From positions 27,146-91,145 of the forward strand of contig JACDGS010000012.1 of assembly GCA_013821455.1 (NCBI GenBank): a DNA stretch of 64,000 bases, written 5' to 3'. Both the position numbers and the translations under genes were made by a program. Shown one piece after another: positions 36,844-45,197 of this stretch. Position 1 is the first letter of the stretch. Each line of letters opens with the position of its first letter. The stretch is from Chthoniobacterales bacterium (lineage in GTDB: Bacteria > Verrucomicrobiota > Verrucomicrobiia > Chthoniobacterales > UBA10450). Under the pieces are notes generated by a model that did no database searches, was not told the origin of the DNA, and worked only from the letters and a program-made list of their open reading frames with translations.

Positions 36844-37778
36844 TAGTGTCCCGGCACCGGGGGAAAGACGAGTCGCTCGAAGCCTGGATAGGAATCCGCG
36901 GGCCACAGCTCGATATATTGTATCCACTCGCCCGCGGTGGCCGCGTCTTCCTGCAACTGCGCTTCATCCATCCGGTTGCGATTGATCGTAAAGACGATGC
37001 CATCCTTGAGATATTGCCGCCCTTCCGGTCCCGCTTTTTCGCCCTCGTGCAGGCGCTGGGATTCGGCCGTGCGATAGACTTCGTGACCAGCCAGCCAACC
37101 ATCGCGCGCCAGCTCTCCTCGCAAAGCGGCATCGGCCGCGTCCAGACTCGCCTTGCTCCCTTTCTCCGGTGAGGTGCTGATGTTGACGACGTTTATTTTC
37201 GTGTGGTCGTCGTCGCGCGTGGTGATGAAGTAGCTGCGCGCGCGCGGGAATCGGATCGATGAGTGGGGCACGACGAACTCGAAGGCGCCTTTGCCCGCGA
37301 TCGCGGTGCGCGCGAACTTGAGATTAAGAGGGACCGTGGATTTTTTCGTCATCTCGTCCAATGACATGCCGGGAGCGGCGGAGAGGGTGCCCATGCTGGA
37401 GCCCTCGAGTGCGCGCTGCACCAATTGCCGGGGAGCGTCGCCAAATAGGCCGCCGACCACGGCGGCTGGGATGGCGATGACTGAGCCCGCGAGCATGAGG
37501 CCCCAGATGACATAGATGATGGCGTTCTGATGGCGAGCCAGCCCTTCCGTAACTGGCCCGGCGCGCGTTTGCGCTGCGATGACGGTCTTGACCATGACGG
37601 GTACGGCCGAAAACCCAAAGGCCATGAAGAGCCCGAAAAAACCAAACATCGCGAGGTAGCTCGTCCTCCCGGAGAGCGGCGCCATGCCGGCGCTCTGGAG
37701 CACGTTGCCGATGATCGCCGTGCCGATAAGGATGACAAACAGCGACCCGCAAACGATGACGTTTTTGCGAAGAGTCAT
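36843..37778 (-). CDS. Membrane protein of unknown function, 311 aa
   Basis: Three N-terminal membrane helices are evident: VIVCGSLFVILIGTAIIGNVL, YLAMFGFFGLFMAFGFSAVPVM and NAIIYVIWGLMLAGSVIAIPAAV. A soluble domain of about 200 residues follows with no Cys pairs or known catalytic motif; it includes KINVVNISTSPEKGSKASLD and DGIVFTINRNRMDEAQLQEDA. I do not recognise the family. A GAAGTAG heptamer run starts 7 nt upstream of the ATG and may disturb or replace the promoter. Confidence 0.7.
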   Translation of the reverse strand: MTLRKNVIVCGSLFVILIGTAIIGNVLQSAGMAPLSGRTSYLAMFGFFGLFMAFGFSAVPVMVKTVIAAQTRAGPVTEGLARHQNAIIYVIWGLMLAGSVIAIPAAVVGGLFGDAPRQLVQRALEGSSMGTLSAAPGMSLDEMTKKSTVPLNLKFARTAIAGKGAFEFVVPHSSIRFPRARSYFITTRDDDHTKINVVNISTSPEKGSKASLDAADAALRGELARDGWLAGHEVYRTAESQRLHEGEKAGPEGRQYLKDGIVFTINRNRMDEAQLQEDAATAGEWIQYIELWPADSYPGFERLVFPPVPGH

Positions 37779-37784
37779 GATGAA

Positions 37785-37846
37785 GAAAGTAGGAAGTAAG
37801 AAGTAGGAAGTAAGAAGTAAGAAGTAGGAAGTAGAAAGTAGGAAAC
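37785..37846 (+). repeat. GAAGTAG/GAAGTAA heptamer microsatellite
   Basis: About eight imperfect heptamer units immediately upstream of the 37778 start. Confidence 0.85.
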
Positions 37847-37971
37847 GGTAAGCGGAAAACTGAAAAGGGGAAAGGCGAAGCGCGGATGCTAATCGCCCGC
37901 TGCGGCGGCCGGCGCTCGCTTCATTTCGCGCTCATGCGTGCGCTTACCCGTTCGCAACCGATTGCTTCGTG

Positions 37972-38874
37972 ATGAAACGATTTTTCTTTGTTTTCGCGGC
38001 GATCGGTCTCTGCGGCCTCGGGTCCGCTCTGGCCGATGAAAGTGTGCAGGCGGCGCAGACCCGCCTCAAAGAAGGCGGGTTCTATTTTGGCAATGCCACT
38101 GGCATGTATGATAGCGCTACGGCTGCCGCTGTGACTCGCTACCAGATCCGCCACGGGCTCGCTATCTCGGGCAAACTCGATGCCGCGACCGCTCAGGCGC
38201 TGGGTCTCGCGGCCACAAAAACTGCGGAGACGGAGCCGTCGCCAACCTCGGACACCTGGCGTCAGCTGCGCAATGAGGACATGCAGTTTCTGAAGGCGCT
38301 GAACTCCGGCGCGATCCCACCGCCCCGCGCTCCTACCAGCTCGACGCCGGCGCCGTCGCCCGCGTCGGTGGCGAAGAAGGCGCAGCGCGCCCCGCAAGCT
38401 CCGCCGCCGCGGGTGGCAGACTCGCGGCCGAATGTCACTCGGGAGGAAGCAGCGATTCCCGCCGAGCGACCGTTGTCTCCCGACGCCAGTGCCAGCCGGG
38501 AACGGTTGCGGGATTATGTCGGCGCCTTTGTCCTTGCCGGGCTTGACCCGCGAGTGGGGGCGGAGCTGGAATTTTTTGGCGAACGGGTGGATTACTTCGG
38601 CGAGCGGAATTTCGATCGCGCGCGAATCCAGCGCGATTTGCTACGCTACGAGGCGCGTTGGCCGGAGCGCAGATTCTGGCTGGCGGGGGATTTAAGGGTT
38701 GAGCAAGAGCGCGGCGTTGGACTGAAGGTGACTTTCCCGCTGCGCTACGAGCTGCGGCGCGGCTCGAAACACGCGTCCGGCCAGGTGTGGAAAACGCTCA
38801 CTCTCCGGAAAACCGGGAGCGATGATTTTGAAATCGTGGCCGTAAATGAGCGGAAGCGGTCCTTTACTCGTTAG
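37972..38874 (+). CDS. Exported peptidoglycan-binding domain protein
   Basis: The product of about 300 aa has a signal peptide (MKRFFFVFAAIGLCGLGSALA). A PG_binding_1 domain follows: VQAAQTRLKEGGFYFGNATGMYDSATAAAVTRYQ...GKLDAATAQALGL. A long Pro/Ala/Ser linker leads to a C-terminal domain (RLRDYVGAFVLAGLDP to WKTLTLRKTGSDDFEIVAVNE) resembling SnoaL/NTF2-like folds. The protein should sit in the periplasm on murein. The last residues (RSFTR) and the stop codon are encoded by a 16-nt dispersed word, so the word has become coding. ATG at 37972 is preferred to the GTG at 37969. Confidence 0.8.
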   Translation: MKRFFFVFAAIGLCGLGSALADESVQAAQTRLKEGGFYFGNATGMYDSATAAAVTRYQIRHGLAISGKLDAATAQALGLAATKTAETEPSPTSDTWRQLRNEDMQFLKALNSGAIPPPRAPTSSTPAPSPASVAKKAQRAPQAPPPRVADSRPNVTREEAAIPAERPLSPDASASRERLRDYVGAFVLAGLDPRVGAELEFFGERVDYFGERNFDRARIQRDLLRYEARWPERRFWLAGDLRVEQERGVGLKVTFPLRYELRRGSKHASGQVWKTLTLRKTGSDDFEIVAVNERKRSFTR

Positions 38875-38876
38875 GC
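38861..38876 (-). repeat. 16-nt dispersed word (exact consensus) supplying a stop codon
   Basis: Antisense orientation: CCTTTACTCGTTAGGC is read TCC TTT ACT CGT TAG by the preceding gene. Confidence 0.9.
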
Positions 38877-39095
38877 ACATTTCACCGTAGCTTAGCTGAT
38901 CTCCCACCGAAACATTCGCCCGCCCATTCCATTAAGGACCTCGAGAGCTATCGGTTTCAGCGATTTCCGCCAGGGCCGATAGACGTTATGAAAAAGTCGC
39001 TTGTCGTTAGGTAGCCTCGCTAAAACGTCTCTTTTCTTCGCAGGGCGCGAAGGGATTAGGCTTGACTCCGACCCGTGCGTTGACATCCTGCCAAA

Positions 39096-40010
39096 ATGAA
39101 AAAGCAGCTGCTCTTTCGAATTGTCGTCAGCCTGTTCGTGCTGGTCGGCCTGCGTGGGCTAGCTGAAGCAAAGACCTTCACGATCGATGTGCTGACGGAG
39201 TTCGATTTTCCTGGGGCGACATCCACTCATCCCACGGCGATTAATAACTTTAACCAGATCGTCGGGAGCTTTGTCGATGTCGATGCCAGGACGAAAGGTT
39301 TCCTCCGCGAGGCGAATGGCGCCTTTAGTCCGGCCATTGTCGAGCCGAACGACTTCGGTCTCGAAACTTTTGCCGCAGGCATCAATGACCCTGGAGTTGT
39401 TTCGGGTTATTTCACCGGGCGGGGCGCGATCTTTTCCGGATTTTTCCTTTCCGGCTCGAGTTATACGGAATACGTCGTTCCCGGCGCGCACGACACCTTC
39501 GTCACCGGTATAAACAATAACGGGGATTTCGCCGGCGCGTCCTCCGATGGCACGACAGGGAAGACTCAGGGGTTCATCAACGTGGCCGGCAACGTGACGC
39601 CGATTCTTATTCCGCGTGCATCCTACATGATTGCGAATGCGATCAACAACAACGAGCAATATTGTGGTTACTACCGAAGTGGCGGTGGGGTGCATGGCTT
39701 TTACCGCGATCGCAATGGCGTTCTTCAGTATCCGGTGGACGCTCCGGCATCGACCACAATTTTTTACGGGATTAATGATCGGGGCTGGATAGTTGGGTCT
39801 GCGACCGACCTCAACGCCAGCACGACTCACGGCGTTCTTTATATCCCGCCGAAACTATTCATTCTCTTCGATTACCCGGGCGCAAGCTTTACTCGATTCG
39901 ACGGCATCAATAATAAGGGAATGATCACAGGTGACGAGGGCGATGACACCTTTGGCACTCACGTTCATGGTTTCACTGCCCGCGTCGTGCTTTCGCCGAA
40001 CGGTGATTAA
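39096..40010 (+). CDS. Exported repeat protein, HAF/DUF3466-like propeller
   Basis: The 304-aa product has a signal peptide (LLFRIVVSLFVLVGLRGLAEA). Repeats of about 40-45 residues follow, such as TAINNFNQIVGSFVDVDARTKGFL, AAGINDPGVVSGYFTGRG, TGINNNGDFAGASSDGTTG and DGINNKGMITGDEGDD. The GINNxGxIVGxxxD...GF pattern is the signature of HAF-type extracellular repeats, probably a beta-propeller. It is the intact counterpart of the decayed gene at 10569. Function unknown. Confidence 0.8.
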   Translation: MKKQLLFRIVVSLFVLVGLRGLAEAKTFTIDVLTEFDFPGATSTHPTAINNFNQIVGSFVDVDARTKGFLREANGAFSPAIVEPNDFGLETFAAGINDPGVVSGYFTGRGAIFSGFFLSGSSYTEYVVPGAHDTFVTGINNNGDFAGASSDGTTGKTQGFINVAGNVTPILIPRASYMIANAINNNEQYCGYYRSGGGVHGFYRDRNGVLQYPVDAPASTTIFYGINDRGWIVGSATDLNASTTHGVLYIPPKLFILFDYPGASFTRFDGINNKGMITGDEGDDTFGTHVHGFTARVVLSPNGD

Positions 40011-40160
40011 GAGCACGAAACGTTTGCGTGCGGAACTGGTCGGGACGGTCCGGACGTGCTGGTAGAATTCCGCTGAGACACCGGCGACTGGTCCCCGGCC
40101 GAAGAGCAGAGCCCGGTGACTTTGCCGGAGGCAACAGAATCTCTTTAAAGGTGAGCGGTG

Positions 40161-40176
40161 GCCTAACGAGTAAAGG
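40161..40176 (+). repeat. 16-nt dispersed word (exact consensus)
   Basis: Sense orientation, 150 nt after the HAF-like stop. Confidence 0.9.
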
Positions 40177-40244
40177 GTCGGAAGGGACGCGGCGGCTTTC
40201 CAAGGTAAAAGGCTATCTAAAAAGCTGAAACGCTAACACCAAGA

Positions 40245-40391
40245 CTTTTACTCGTTAGGCAAACGGCGACCGTTACTCCTGGAGCGAGGCTCTCTCCCGA
40301 TCGCGCGGTTGCGACGCGTTGAAGGTGAAAGGGGGAAGGAAGAACTGGAAGCGTACTACTGATACGCGTTTTCCTTTACACGTCTCTTCCG
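40245..40391. repeat. ~147-bp structured repeat, copy A
   Basis: Starts with a near-perfect 16-nt word in reverse orientation and continues CGGCGACCGTTACTCC, AGCGAGGCTCT and CCCGATCGCGCGG, ending ACACGTCTC. Near the end is a small hairpin (CGTA/TACG with a 7-nt loop) followed by a T-rich run. Copy B is at 44419-44566. Confidence 0.75.
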
Positions 40392-40427
40392 CTGATCGAT
40401 AACTGGTGTTCCCTTGTCTCCTTTCCC

Positions 40428-41084
40428 ATGCGCTCGCCCATAACTCTCGCGTTTTTCTTCCTGGCCTTCATTTCTGGGTTTGCTGGGGCAGAGACGAAAT
40501 CGGAAAGGGGTAGCGCAATGTTTTATGGTGTCGTTCAGGCGATCGACCTCGGAAATAAAACTTTCACCATCCAGGCGCAAGGGCGGTCTTATGTCTTTCA
40601 TTATAATGAGCTGACTAAGATCAGCAGCCAACACGGTTACATCCGTTGGGAGACCGTGAAAGTAGGGCAGGGAGCGACCGTGTTGATGCGGGTGGGCGAG
40701 GGAAATGTCGGCCTCGCGGTCCAAGTCCGATTCACAACCGATAACGGAGAGGCCGAGAGCACCAAGCTTTACGTGGCTCGCACCAATAAGGGCGAAACCA
40801 TTTCTGGCCCTGCCGTCGAGAACTATATCGTCTCGCAACCGCCCCCCTTTTCGTTCAGCGGTGCCGCCGGGTATGGGATCACCAACAAGGCAGGCGCCCG
40901 GTCGGGTGTGTTTCATCTGTCCGTGCGGCCAGATGGTTCGGTCGCGGAAGTCACCGCGGCAAAGTCGTTAGGCGACGACAAGATGAATCAGCGAGTCGCG
41001 GCTTGGTTGAAGAAATGGAAGTTTCGCCCGAATAGCGTGACCGAGGTGCAGATCCCGATGTCATTTCGCTGGAGCGCCTACTAG
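40428..41084 (+). CDS. Exported protein with TonB-C domain
   Basis: The 218-aa product has a signal peptide (ITLAFFFLAFISGFAGAET). An OB-like N-terminal domain is next (SAMFYGVVQAIDLGNKTFTIQAQGRSYVFHYNELTKIS), and a TonB C-terminal-like domain ends the protein (GVFHLSVRPDGSVAEVTAAKSLGDDKMNQRVAAWLKKWKFRPNSVTEVQIPMSF). No membrane anchor or Pro-rich spanner is present, so it is not a classical TonB. The chosen ATG directly precedes the signal peptide and follows structured repeat copy A by 36 nt. An internal TCGTTAGGC lies at 40965-40973. Confidence 0.78.
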   Translation: MRSPITLAFFFLAFISGFAGAETKSERGSAMFYGVVQAIDLGNKTFTIQAQGRSYVFHYNELTKISSQHGYIRWETVKVGQGATVLMRVGEGNVGLAVQVRFTTDNGEAESTKLYVARTNKGETISGPAVENYIVSQPPPFSFSGAAGYGITNKAGARSGVFHLSVRPDGSVAEVTAAKSLGDDKMNQRVAAWLKKWKFRPNSVTEVQIPMSFRWSAY

Positions 41085-41201
41085 GCAAGCGGAAGCAAAA
41101 TGACAATCTGAAACGCTGCCGTAACGCAGGCGCAGCCGAGGCCGGGCGAAATGGAAAGTCGAAAGCCTAAAGGCTAAAGTAGAGCGAGGGAGCTTAGCGG
41201 T

Positions 41202-41217
41202 CCTTCACTCGTTAGGC
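41202..41217 (-). repeat. 16-nt dispersed word (variant, one mismatch)
   Basis: CCTTCACTCGTTAGGC, between the TonB-C gene and the stop of the glycosidase remnant. Confidence 0.85.
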
Positions 41218-41251
41218 GCCATCTGCGGCCAGGTCTGTGTGTGGAGTAACT

Positions 41252-41711
41252 CTAAGGATCGATGCGGAATATCGCTGCGGTCCCGGGCGTTAGAGTTACC
41301 TCCGGCAGCCTCGTCCCATCGAACGCCGGGTAGGCCGCGAAGCTGCCATCATAGTTATACTTGTAGGCTTTGCTGCCCGCCGTCTGTAAGGTCACACTTA
41401 TCGTGGGTGTAGAGCTCTTATCGTAAACGAAAGTATCTGAGTTCCATCCGGACGCTTGAATAAGTGAGTGAAGAGTTCGCCCGCCTGACCTGAGATAACA
41501 CTTAGCTGTGTCTGCCGGTCGGCGATCGTAAGTTTGCCGTGATTAAGCAATCCCATCAACATCTGCACGGTGGAGAAGGCGAGCTTCTTTGCCCGATCGC
41601 TCCGCACGAGGCCGAGGTGATACTCCGCGTCCTGGCCTAGCACAGGATCAGTGACAGGCACGTCGCGGATTTCGAAGAATCCGAGCCCTTGTATATTAGG
41701 AGCGTCTCGGA
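41252..41711 (-). pseudogene. C-terminal remnant of a glycoside hydrolase
   Basis: The minus strand reads NIQGLGFFEIRDVPVTDPVLGQDAEYHLGLVRSDRAKKLAFSTVQMLMGLL, the end of a glycosidase-type barrel (W/FFEIRD...HLGL...KLA). After HLFKRPDGTQ the frame breaks in a short T run near 41429. It resumes as FVYDKSSTPTISVTLQTAG and YNYDGSFAAYPAF, stopping at 41252. The upstream side is cut exactly where a right-end MITE fragment (41712-41762) begins. The N-terminal catalytic part is gone. Confidence 0.7.
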
Positions 41712-41762
41712 GAAGTTCGGCGGAGACTCCGCCGAACGACGGGTTACCAACCCGTCCTCCCC
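41712..41762. mobile_element. Right-end fragment of the MITE-like element
   Basis: Matches 36746-36796, including the TTCGGCGGAGACTCCGCCGAA palindrome and the terminal repeat, with one change (TTACCAACC for TTAACAACC). It borders the glycosidase remnant. Confidence 0.85.
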
Positions 41763-41868
41763 GGAAGGGACACAACAGTTAGCGACCGCGCCTGGGATAC
41801 GAGTCTAGGTGTGAAGTATACAGGCAGCGCTCTGCTGATCTTCCTTCGGTTTCACTGATGCAGGTCGA

Positions 41869-44172
41869 TTACTTTAAAGAGACGTCATCGACGCGGAAAG
41901 TCGTGGTGATCGAAAAGTCGGTGGTCGTGCGGAATTGGAGCCGGATGGTCTGGCCCTTGTAGGCCGCGAGGCTAAAGGACTTCTGCGAATAGCTTCCCGC
42001 TGTGGTCTTGTCCTTGTTGCTGTAGGTCGCGACGGTTTGGAGCAATGTGCCAGCCGTGTTGCGGACTTCTACATACAGGTAGTCATAGGCAGTGGTCGCG
42101 GACTCACTGGAGCTGCAGTTGAACCAGAAAGTCAGACTCGCCGTCGCCGTGGAGGGTATGGCAACTGTTTGATAGGTCTGCCCGGTCACGCTGTTGTTCA
42201 CTCCGAAATACATGTAGCCCGTGCCGCCGTGAGGATAGCTACCGTTGTTCGTGTAGAATGCTCCGGAACCGGATAAGACCCAGGGCGAGATACTGCCTTC
42301 CAAGGCACCATTGACAATCAGTTCCCCACCCGGTGTGGCGGTAGGTGTAGGGGTAGGGGTAGGGGTAGGTGTGGGAGTCGGGGTAGGTGTCGGCGTCGGA
42401 GTGGGAGTGGGAGTAGGTGTAGGAGTAGGTGTGGGTGTGGGTGTGGGTGTGGGTGTGGGTGTAGGTGTAGGTGTAGGTGTAGGTGTAGGTGTGCCGGTGG
42501 CGAGCTTGAAACTTCCAATGCGCGTGCGCCAGTTATAGGAGGTCGTCGTAGAGTAATACTCGTTCGTGTACCAGAAAGTGTTGTCGTCCACCGGATCGAT
42601 CGACAGTGAGCTATAGTCGCCCCAACGATTGCCGCTGCCACTTTGGCTGCCGGTGCCATCGTAGAGATGGGCCTCACCCTGACTCAGGGTGTTAATAGGA
42701 TCCGTCACGAGCCGGCCCGCGTAGCGCAGCTGCGGATTAATGGTGGCGCTCGAAGCGCTGAAACCGATGGCGAGGTTGCCCTGATGGTCCATGGCCGCGC
42801 TTCCCAGCCAGCGCCAGGTGGTATCCGGTTGATAAGTGCTCTGCTGATATACGGTCACTGGACCAGAAGTGACATTGCGTAACTCAAACCAGCGCACCGC
42901 CGCCACCCCGCCAGAGCTCACGCTATAGTTACCGACCACGGATTCGTGATCGCCAAAATTGCGATAGGCGAGGCGGAACATCAGGCGATCGCCAATGCCA
43001 TCGATATAATTAGAGCTGGTGACTCCCTTCTGCGGGACGCAGGCGCGACTAGTCGGGCAGAGCGCGGTATAACCCGCCGCCGGTGGGTTGGCGAAGGTCG
43101 TAAAGGTAGAATTCCCCGGCGTGGCAAAGTCCACATGAAAATGATAAGTTGTATAATTCTGGTTAGAAGTCTGGCCGGGGAAGCCGATGTAGGTATTCGG
43201 CGCGCCGGCGGGCGGCAAGGTGGAGCCATCGAGATCGGCCGGGAGAAAAGAATCGACCGAGCCGCCGAGTGGTCCCACCGGGCTAACGAACGTTGCCGCC
43301 TGGCCGGCCAGCATCTTCGTGCGGTCGAAAGCAAACGGTTGCGGGCCGAGATAGGCAGTGCCGGCCGCATTAAAGATATTCATGCTCATGTAGAAAGCAT
43401 CGGGCCAGACGCTGAGGTGCGGGTAATCGAAGAAATTCGACCCGAGATGGAACCCGTAACGGTAATAAGTGCCAGTGGCATCGGAACCGGTCGAGACAGC
43501 CACACACTCATCCGTGATCGCGCCACCGGAGCCGGCGAATTGGCTGATGAGCCAGCGATTGGCGAGGTGATCGTAGAGCACGACGGGATCGCCCGAGCCG
43601 CCCGTCTGGCAAACGCCGCCAAACCCACTCCAGATAGATGAGATACTGTTAGGTCCGAGAACCGAAGCACCGGAGGCCTTATCAAAGACCTGGTAACCTT
43701 CGTTCACGATTTGCACATATTGCGTCGCGCCGACCGCGCCATTCGTATCGGGCGGAGCGCAATTGCAACCTACGCCGGGGTAGCCCACGCCATCGAAGGT
43801 GCGGATCGGAAGGGGGATGTTAGGCGAGGGGAAACCAAGCGCGGAGACATGCCAGTTCTGCACCACGGGATCATAGCCGTCCTTGTGCCGGTAAGGTATT
43901 TTAGGATTTTCATTTGCCTCCTGCTCGCCGCCGCGGCGCAGATCGGCATCGTTCCACGCCGGCACATCTCGCATCGGCTGCGAGACGTCGTTATGATAAG
44001 ACGCGCCCACCTGGATGCTCGTACCCGCCCCAGGTTTTCCCTGCGCTAACGGCGCTGTGCCGAAAAATCCACTTACTCCGAGCAACGCCAGGCCGAGACC
44101 CAGCGTGCTTAAGAGATAAGTAAGGACACGCGAAATAGTGAAAGCAGACTCGCCACACAATTGTTTTTTCAT
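41869..44172 (-). CDS. Large exported protein with Thr-Pro repeat linker and C-terminal binding domain
   Basis: The 767-aa product has a signal-like N-terminus (VLTYLLSTLGLGLALLGVSG). A region of about 500 residues is predicted to be a beta-propeller-like enzyme or adhesin (PPDTNGAVGATQYVQIVNEGYQVFDK; repeated DHLANRWLISQFA, DHQGNLAIGFSAS). Next comes a run of about 25-28 Thr-Pro pairs encoded by 42338-42491. The C-terminal domain of about 150 residues (ELIVNGALEGSISPWVLSGSG ... TFRVDDVSLK) has the N-G-x-F/L-E...W...VDDVSL frame of carbohydrate-binding jelly rolls. It probably acts at the cell surface or outside. The exact activity is unknown. Confidence 0.78.
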   Translation of the reverse strand: MKKQLCGESAFTISRVLTYLLSTLGLGLALLGVSGFFGTAPLAQGKPGAGTSIQVGASYHNDVSQPMRDVPAWNDADLRRGGEQEANENPKIPYRHKDGYDPVVQNWHVSALGFPSPNIPLPIRTFDGVGYPGVGCNCAPPDTNGAVGATQYVQIVNEGYQVFDKASGASVLGPNSISSIWSGFGGVCQTGGSGDPVVLYDHLANRWLISQFAGSGGAITDECVAVSTGSDATGTYYRYGFHLGSNFFDYPHLSVWPDAFYMSMNIFNAAGTAYLGPQPFAFDRTKMLAGQAATFVSPVGPLGGSVDSFLPADLDGSTLPPAGAPNTYIGFPGQTSNQNYTTYHFHVDFATPGNSTFTTFANPPAAGYTALCPTSRACVPQKGVTSSNYIDGIGDRLMFRLAYRNFGDHESVVGNYSVSSGGVAAVRWFELRNVTSGPVTVYQQSTYQPDTTWRWLGSAAMDHQGNLAIGFSASSATINPQLRYAGRLVTDPINTLSQGEAHLYDGTGSQSGSGNRWGDYSSLSIDPVDDNTFWYTNEYYSTTTSYNWRTRIGSFKLATGTPTPTPTPTPTPTPTPTPTPTPTPTPTPTPTPTPTPTPTPTPTPTPTPTPTATPGGELIVNGALEGSISPWVLSGSGAFYTNNGSYPHGGTGYMYFGVNNSVTGQTYQTVAIPSTATASLTFWFNCSSSESATTAYDYLYVEVRNTAGTLLQTVATYSNKDKTTAGSYSQKSFSLAAYKGQTIRLQFRTTTDFSITTTFRVDDVSLK
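42338..42491. repeat. Hexamer repeat encoding Thr-Pro linker
   Basis: Plus-strand GGTGTA/GGGGTA/GGAGTG units, read on the minus strand as alternating Thr and Pro codons. The six-base period keeps the frame, so copy number can change without frameshift. Confidence 0.9.
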
Positions 44173-44418
44173 AATATTCCCTCCGCCCGTGAAGACCCGC
44201 CCTGGCCGGAGGACGCTATAAAGGTCGGAGAGGATTGCGACACTTTATTCCCTAACCTTTTCGTAAGGTTGAAGGGTCTGATCGAAGCCCGGCCTGATCG
44301 CTTTCGCGGGCCGCGAGCGGGCTGGGGGTTAATGGTTATTGGTTATTGGTTATTGGGAACGGGAGAACGTAGTCAGTCTTAGACCTGATCCTTTGTTCTT
44401 TTCACTCTCCTCGCCAAT
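44173..44418. other. Upstream region of the Thr-Pro protein
   Basis: A weak AGGGAATATT lies just before the 44172 ATG. A GGTTATT heptamer run (44331-44357) is present. No gene was seen. Confidence 0.5.
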
Positions 44419-44566
44419 CCTTTACTCGTTAGGCAAGCGGCGACCGTTAGTCCGGGAGCGAGGCTCTATCCCGATCGCGCGGCCACCACACGTTGAAGTT
44501 GAAGAGAGGAGGAAGAACGGGAACGCATGACCGATGCGCTTTTTCCTCTACACGTCTCTCTTCGCA
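44419..44566. repeat. ~147-bp structured repeat, copy B
   Basis: Starts with an exact reverse 16-nt word (44419-44434) and aligns with 40245-40391 over its full length at roughly 80% identity by eye. Its hairpin has CGCA/TGCG in place of CGTA/TACG, so pairing is kept by a double change. Confidence 0.75.
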
Positions 44567-44727
44567 CGCGCACCCAGAACGGGTGACTTATTAAACAATC
44601 TTCGCTCGCCCGATCAACAAGGTTGGTTCCCTATTTAAGAGACACAGATACCTTCTCTGCGTGGCGGCTCTGAGAGGGCTTTCCGAATCATCCTCGCTAT
44701 TAAGAGGAACTCTGCGATAAGTGGATC

Positions 44728-44913
44728 GTGCCTCTGGAAGAATGCCCGACCTGCGGATACGCCCTTTCCATCGTCGATCATCAGTGCCGGCATTGTGCTC
44801 CCAAGTTACTATCGAGTTCGTCCGGGCCGGCTTTTGAAGCGAAACATCTCCCGCAAGTGATCCTCGCAGTAGTGATGCTAGGGGTTGCCCTTTATCTGAT
44901 TTTTCTTCGGTAA
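44728..44913 (+). CDS. Small zinc-ribbon/membrane protein, 61 aa
   Basis: It begins with a GTG and reads MPLEECPTCGYALSIVDHQCRHCAPK. Two Cys pairs (CPTC, CRHC) suggest one zinc ribbon, followed by one C-terminal membrane helix (VILAVVMLGVALYLIFLR). Tail-anchored zinc-ribbon proteins of this type are common and uncharacterised. AGAGGAACTCTGCG lies about 20 nt upstream, so the ribosome site is not ideal. It stands alone. Confidence 0.65.
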   Translation: MPLEECPTCGYALSIVDHQCRHCAPKLLSSSSGPAFEAKHLPQVILAVVMLGVALYLIFLR

Positions 44914-45078
44914 CAGTCGTTATCCGCGGGCTCGCATTGCGCCGCGAAGCGGTGGCCTAACATCCAATAGCTAATAACTAATAACCACTCTGTTATTGGT
45001 TAGCGGGGAGGGAGAAAGGCCTTCGAAGTCTGAAAGCGAACTGGCACACGGCGGCGACGAGGACGGCTGACAGCAGAC

Positions 45079-45094
45079 CTTTACTCGTTAGGCG
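45079..45094 (-). repeat. 16-nt dispersed word (exact consensus)
   Basis: Sense orientation downstream of the 45198-46274 gene, beyond its hairpin terminator. Confidence 0.9.
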
Positions 45095-45140
45095 GTGGGT
45101 AACCTTTTCCAGCTTGCGTCTCGTCGCGCTAGCGACAATA

Positions 45141-45172
45141 AAAAGCCGCCGGGTTTGCGCCCAGCGGCTTTT
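45141..45172. terminator. Intrinsic terminator
   Basis: Stem AAAAGCCGC / GCGGCTTTT with a 14-nt loop, A run on one side and T run on the other. It lies 26 nt after the stop of the minus-strand gene and could act in both directions. Confidence 0.85.
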
Positions 45173-45197
45173 CGTTGATTGAAATGCTTCGGTGGAA

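Noticed and set aside
38892..39086. Minus-strand ORF of 64 codons (MSTHGSESSL...)
   Set aside because: No recognisable family, no Shine-Dalgarno sequence, and it lies in a spacer with a repeat half-copy; too weak to call.
42311..42538. A plus-strand frame encoding a long Val-Gly repeat
   Set aside because: It is the shadow of the Thr-Pro hexamer repeat on the other strand and has no ribosome site or independent protein features.
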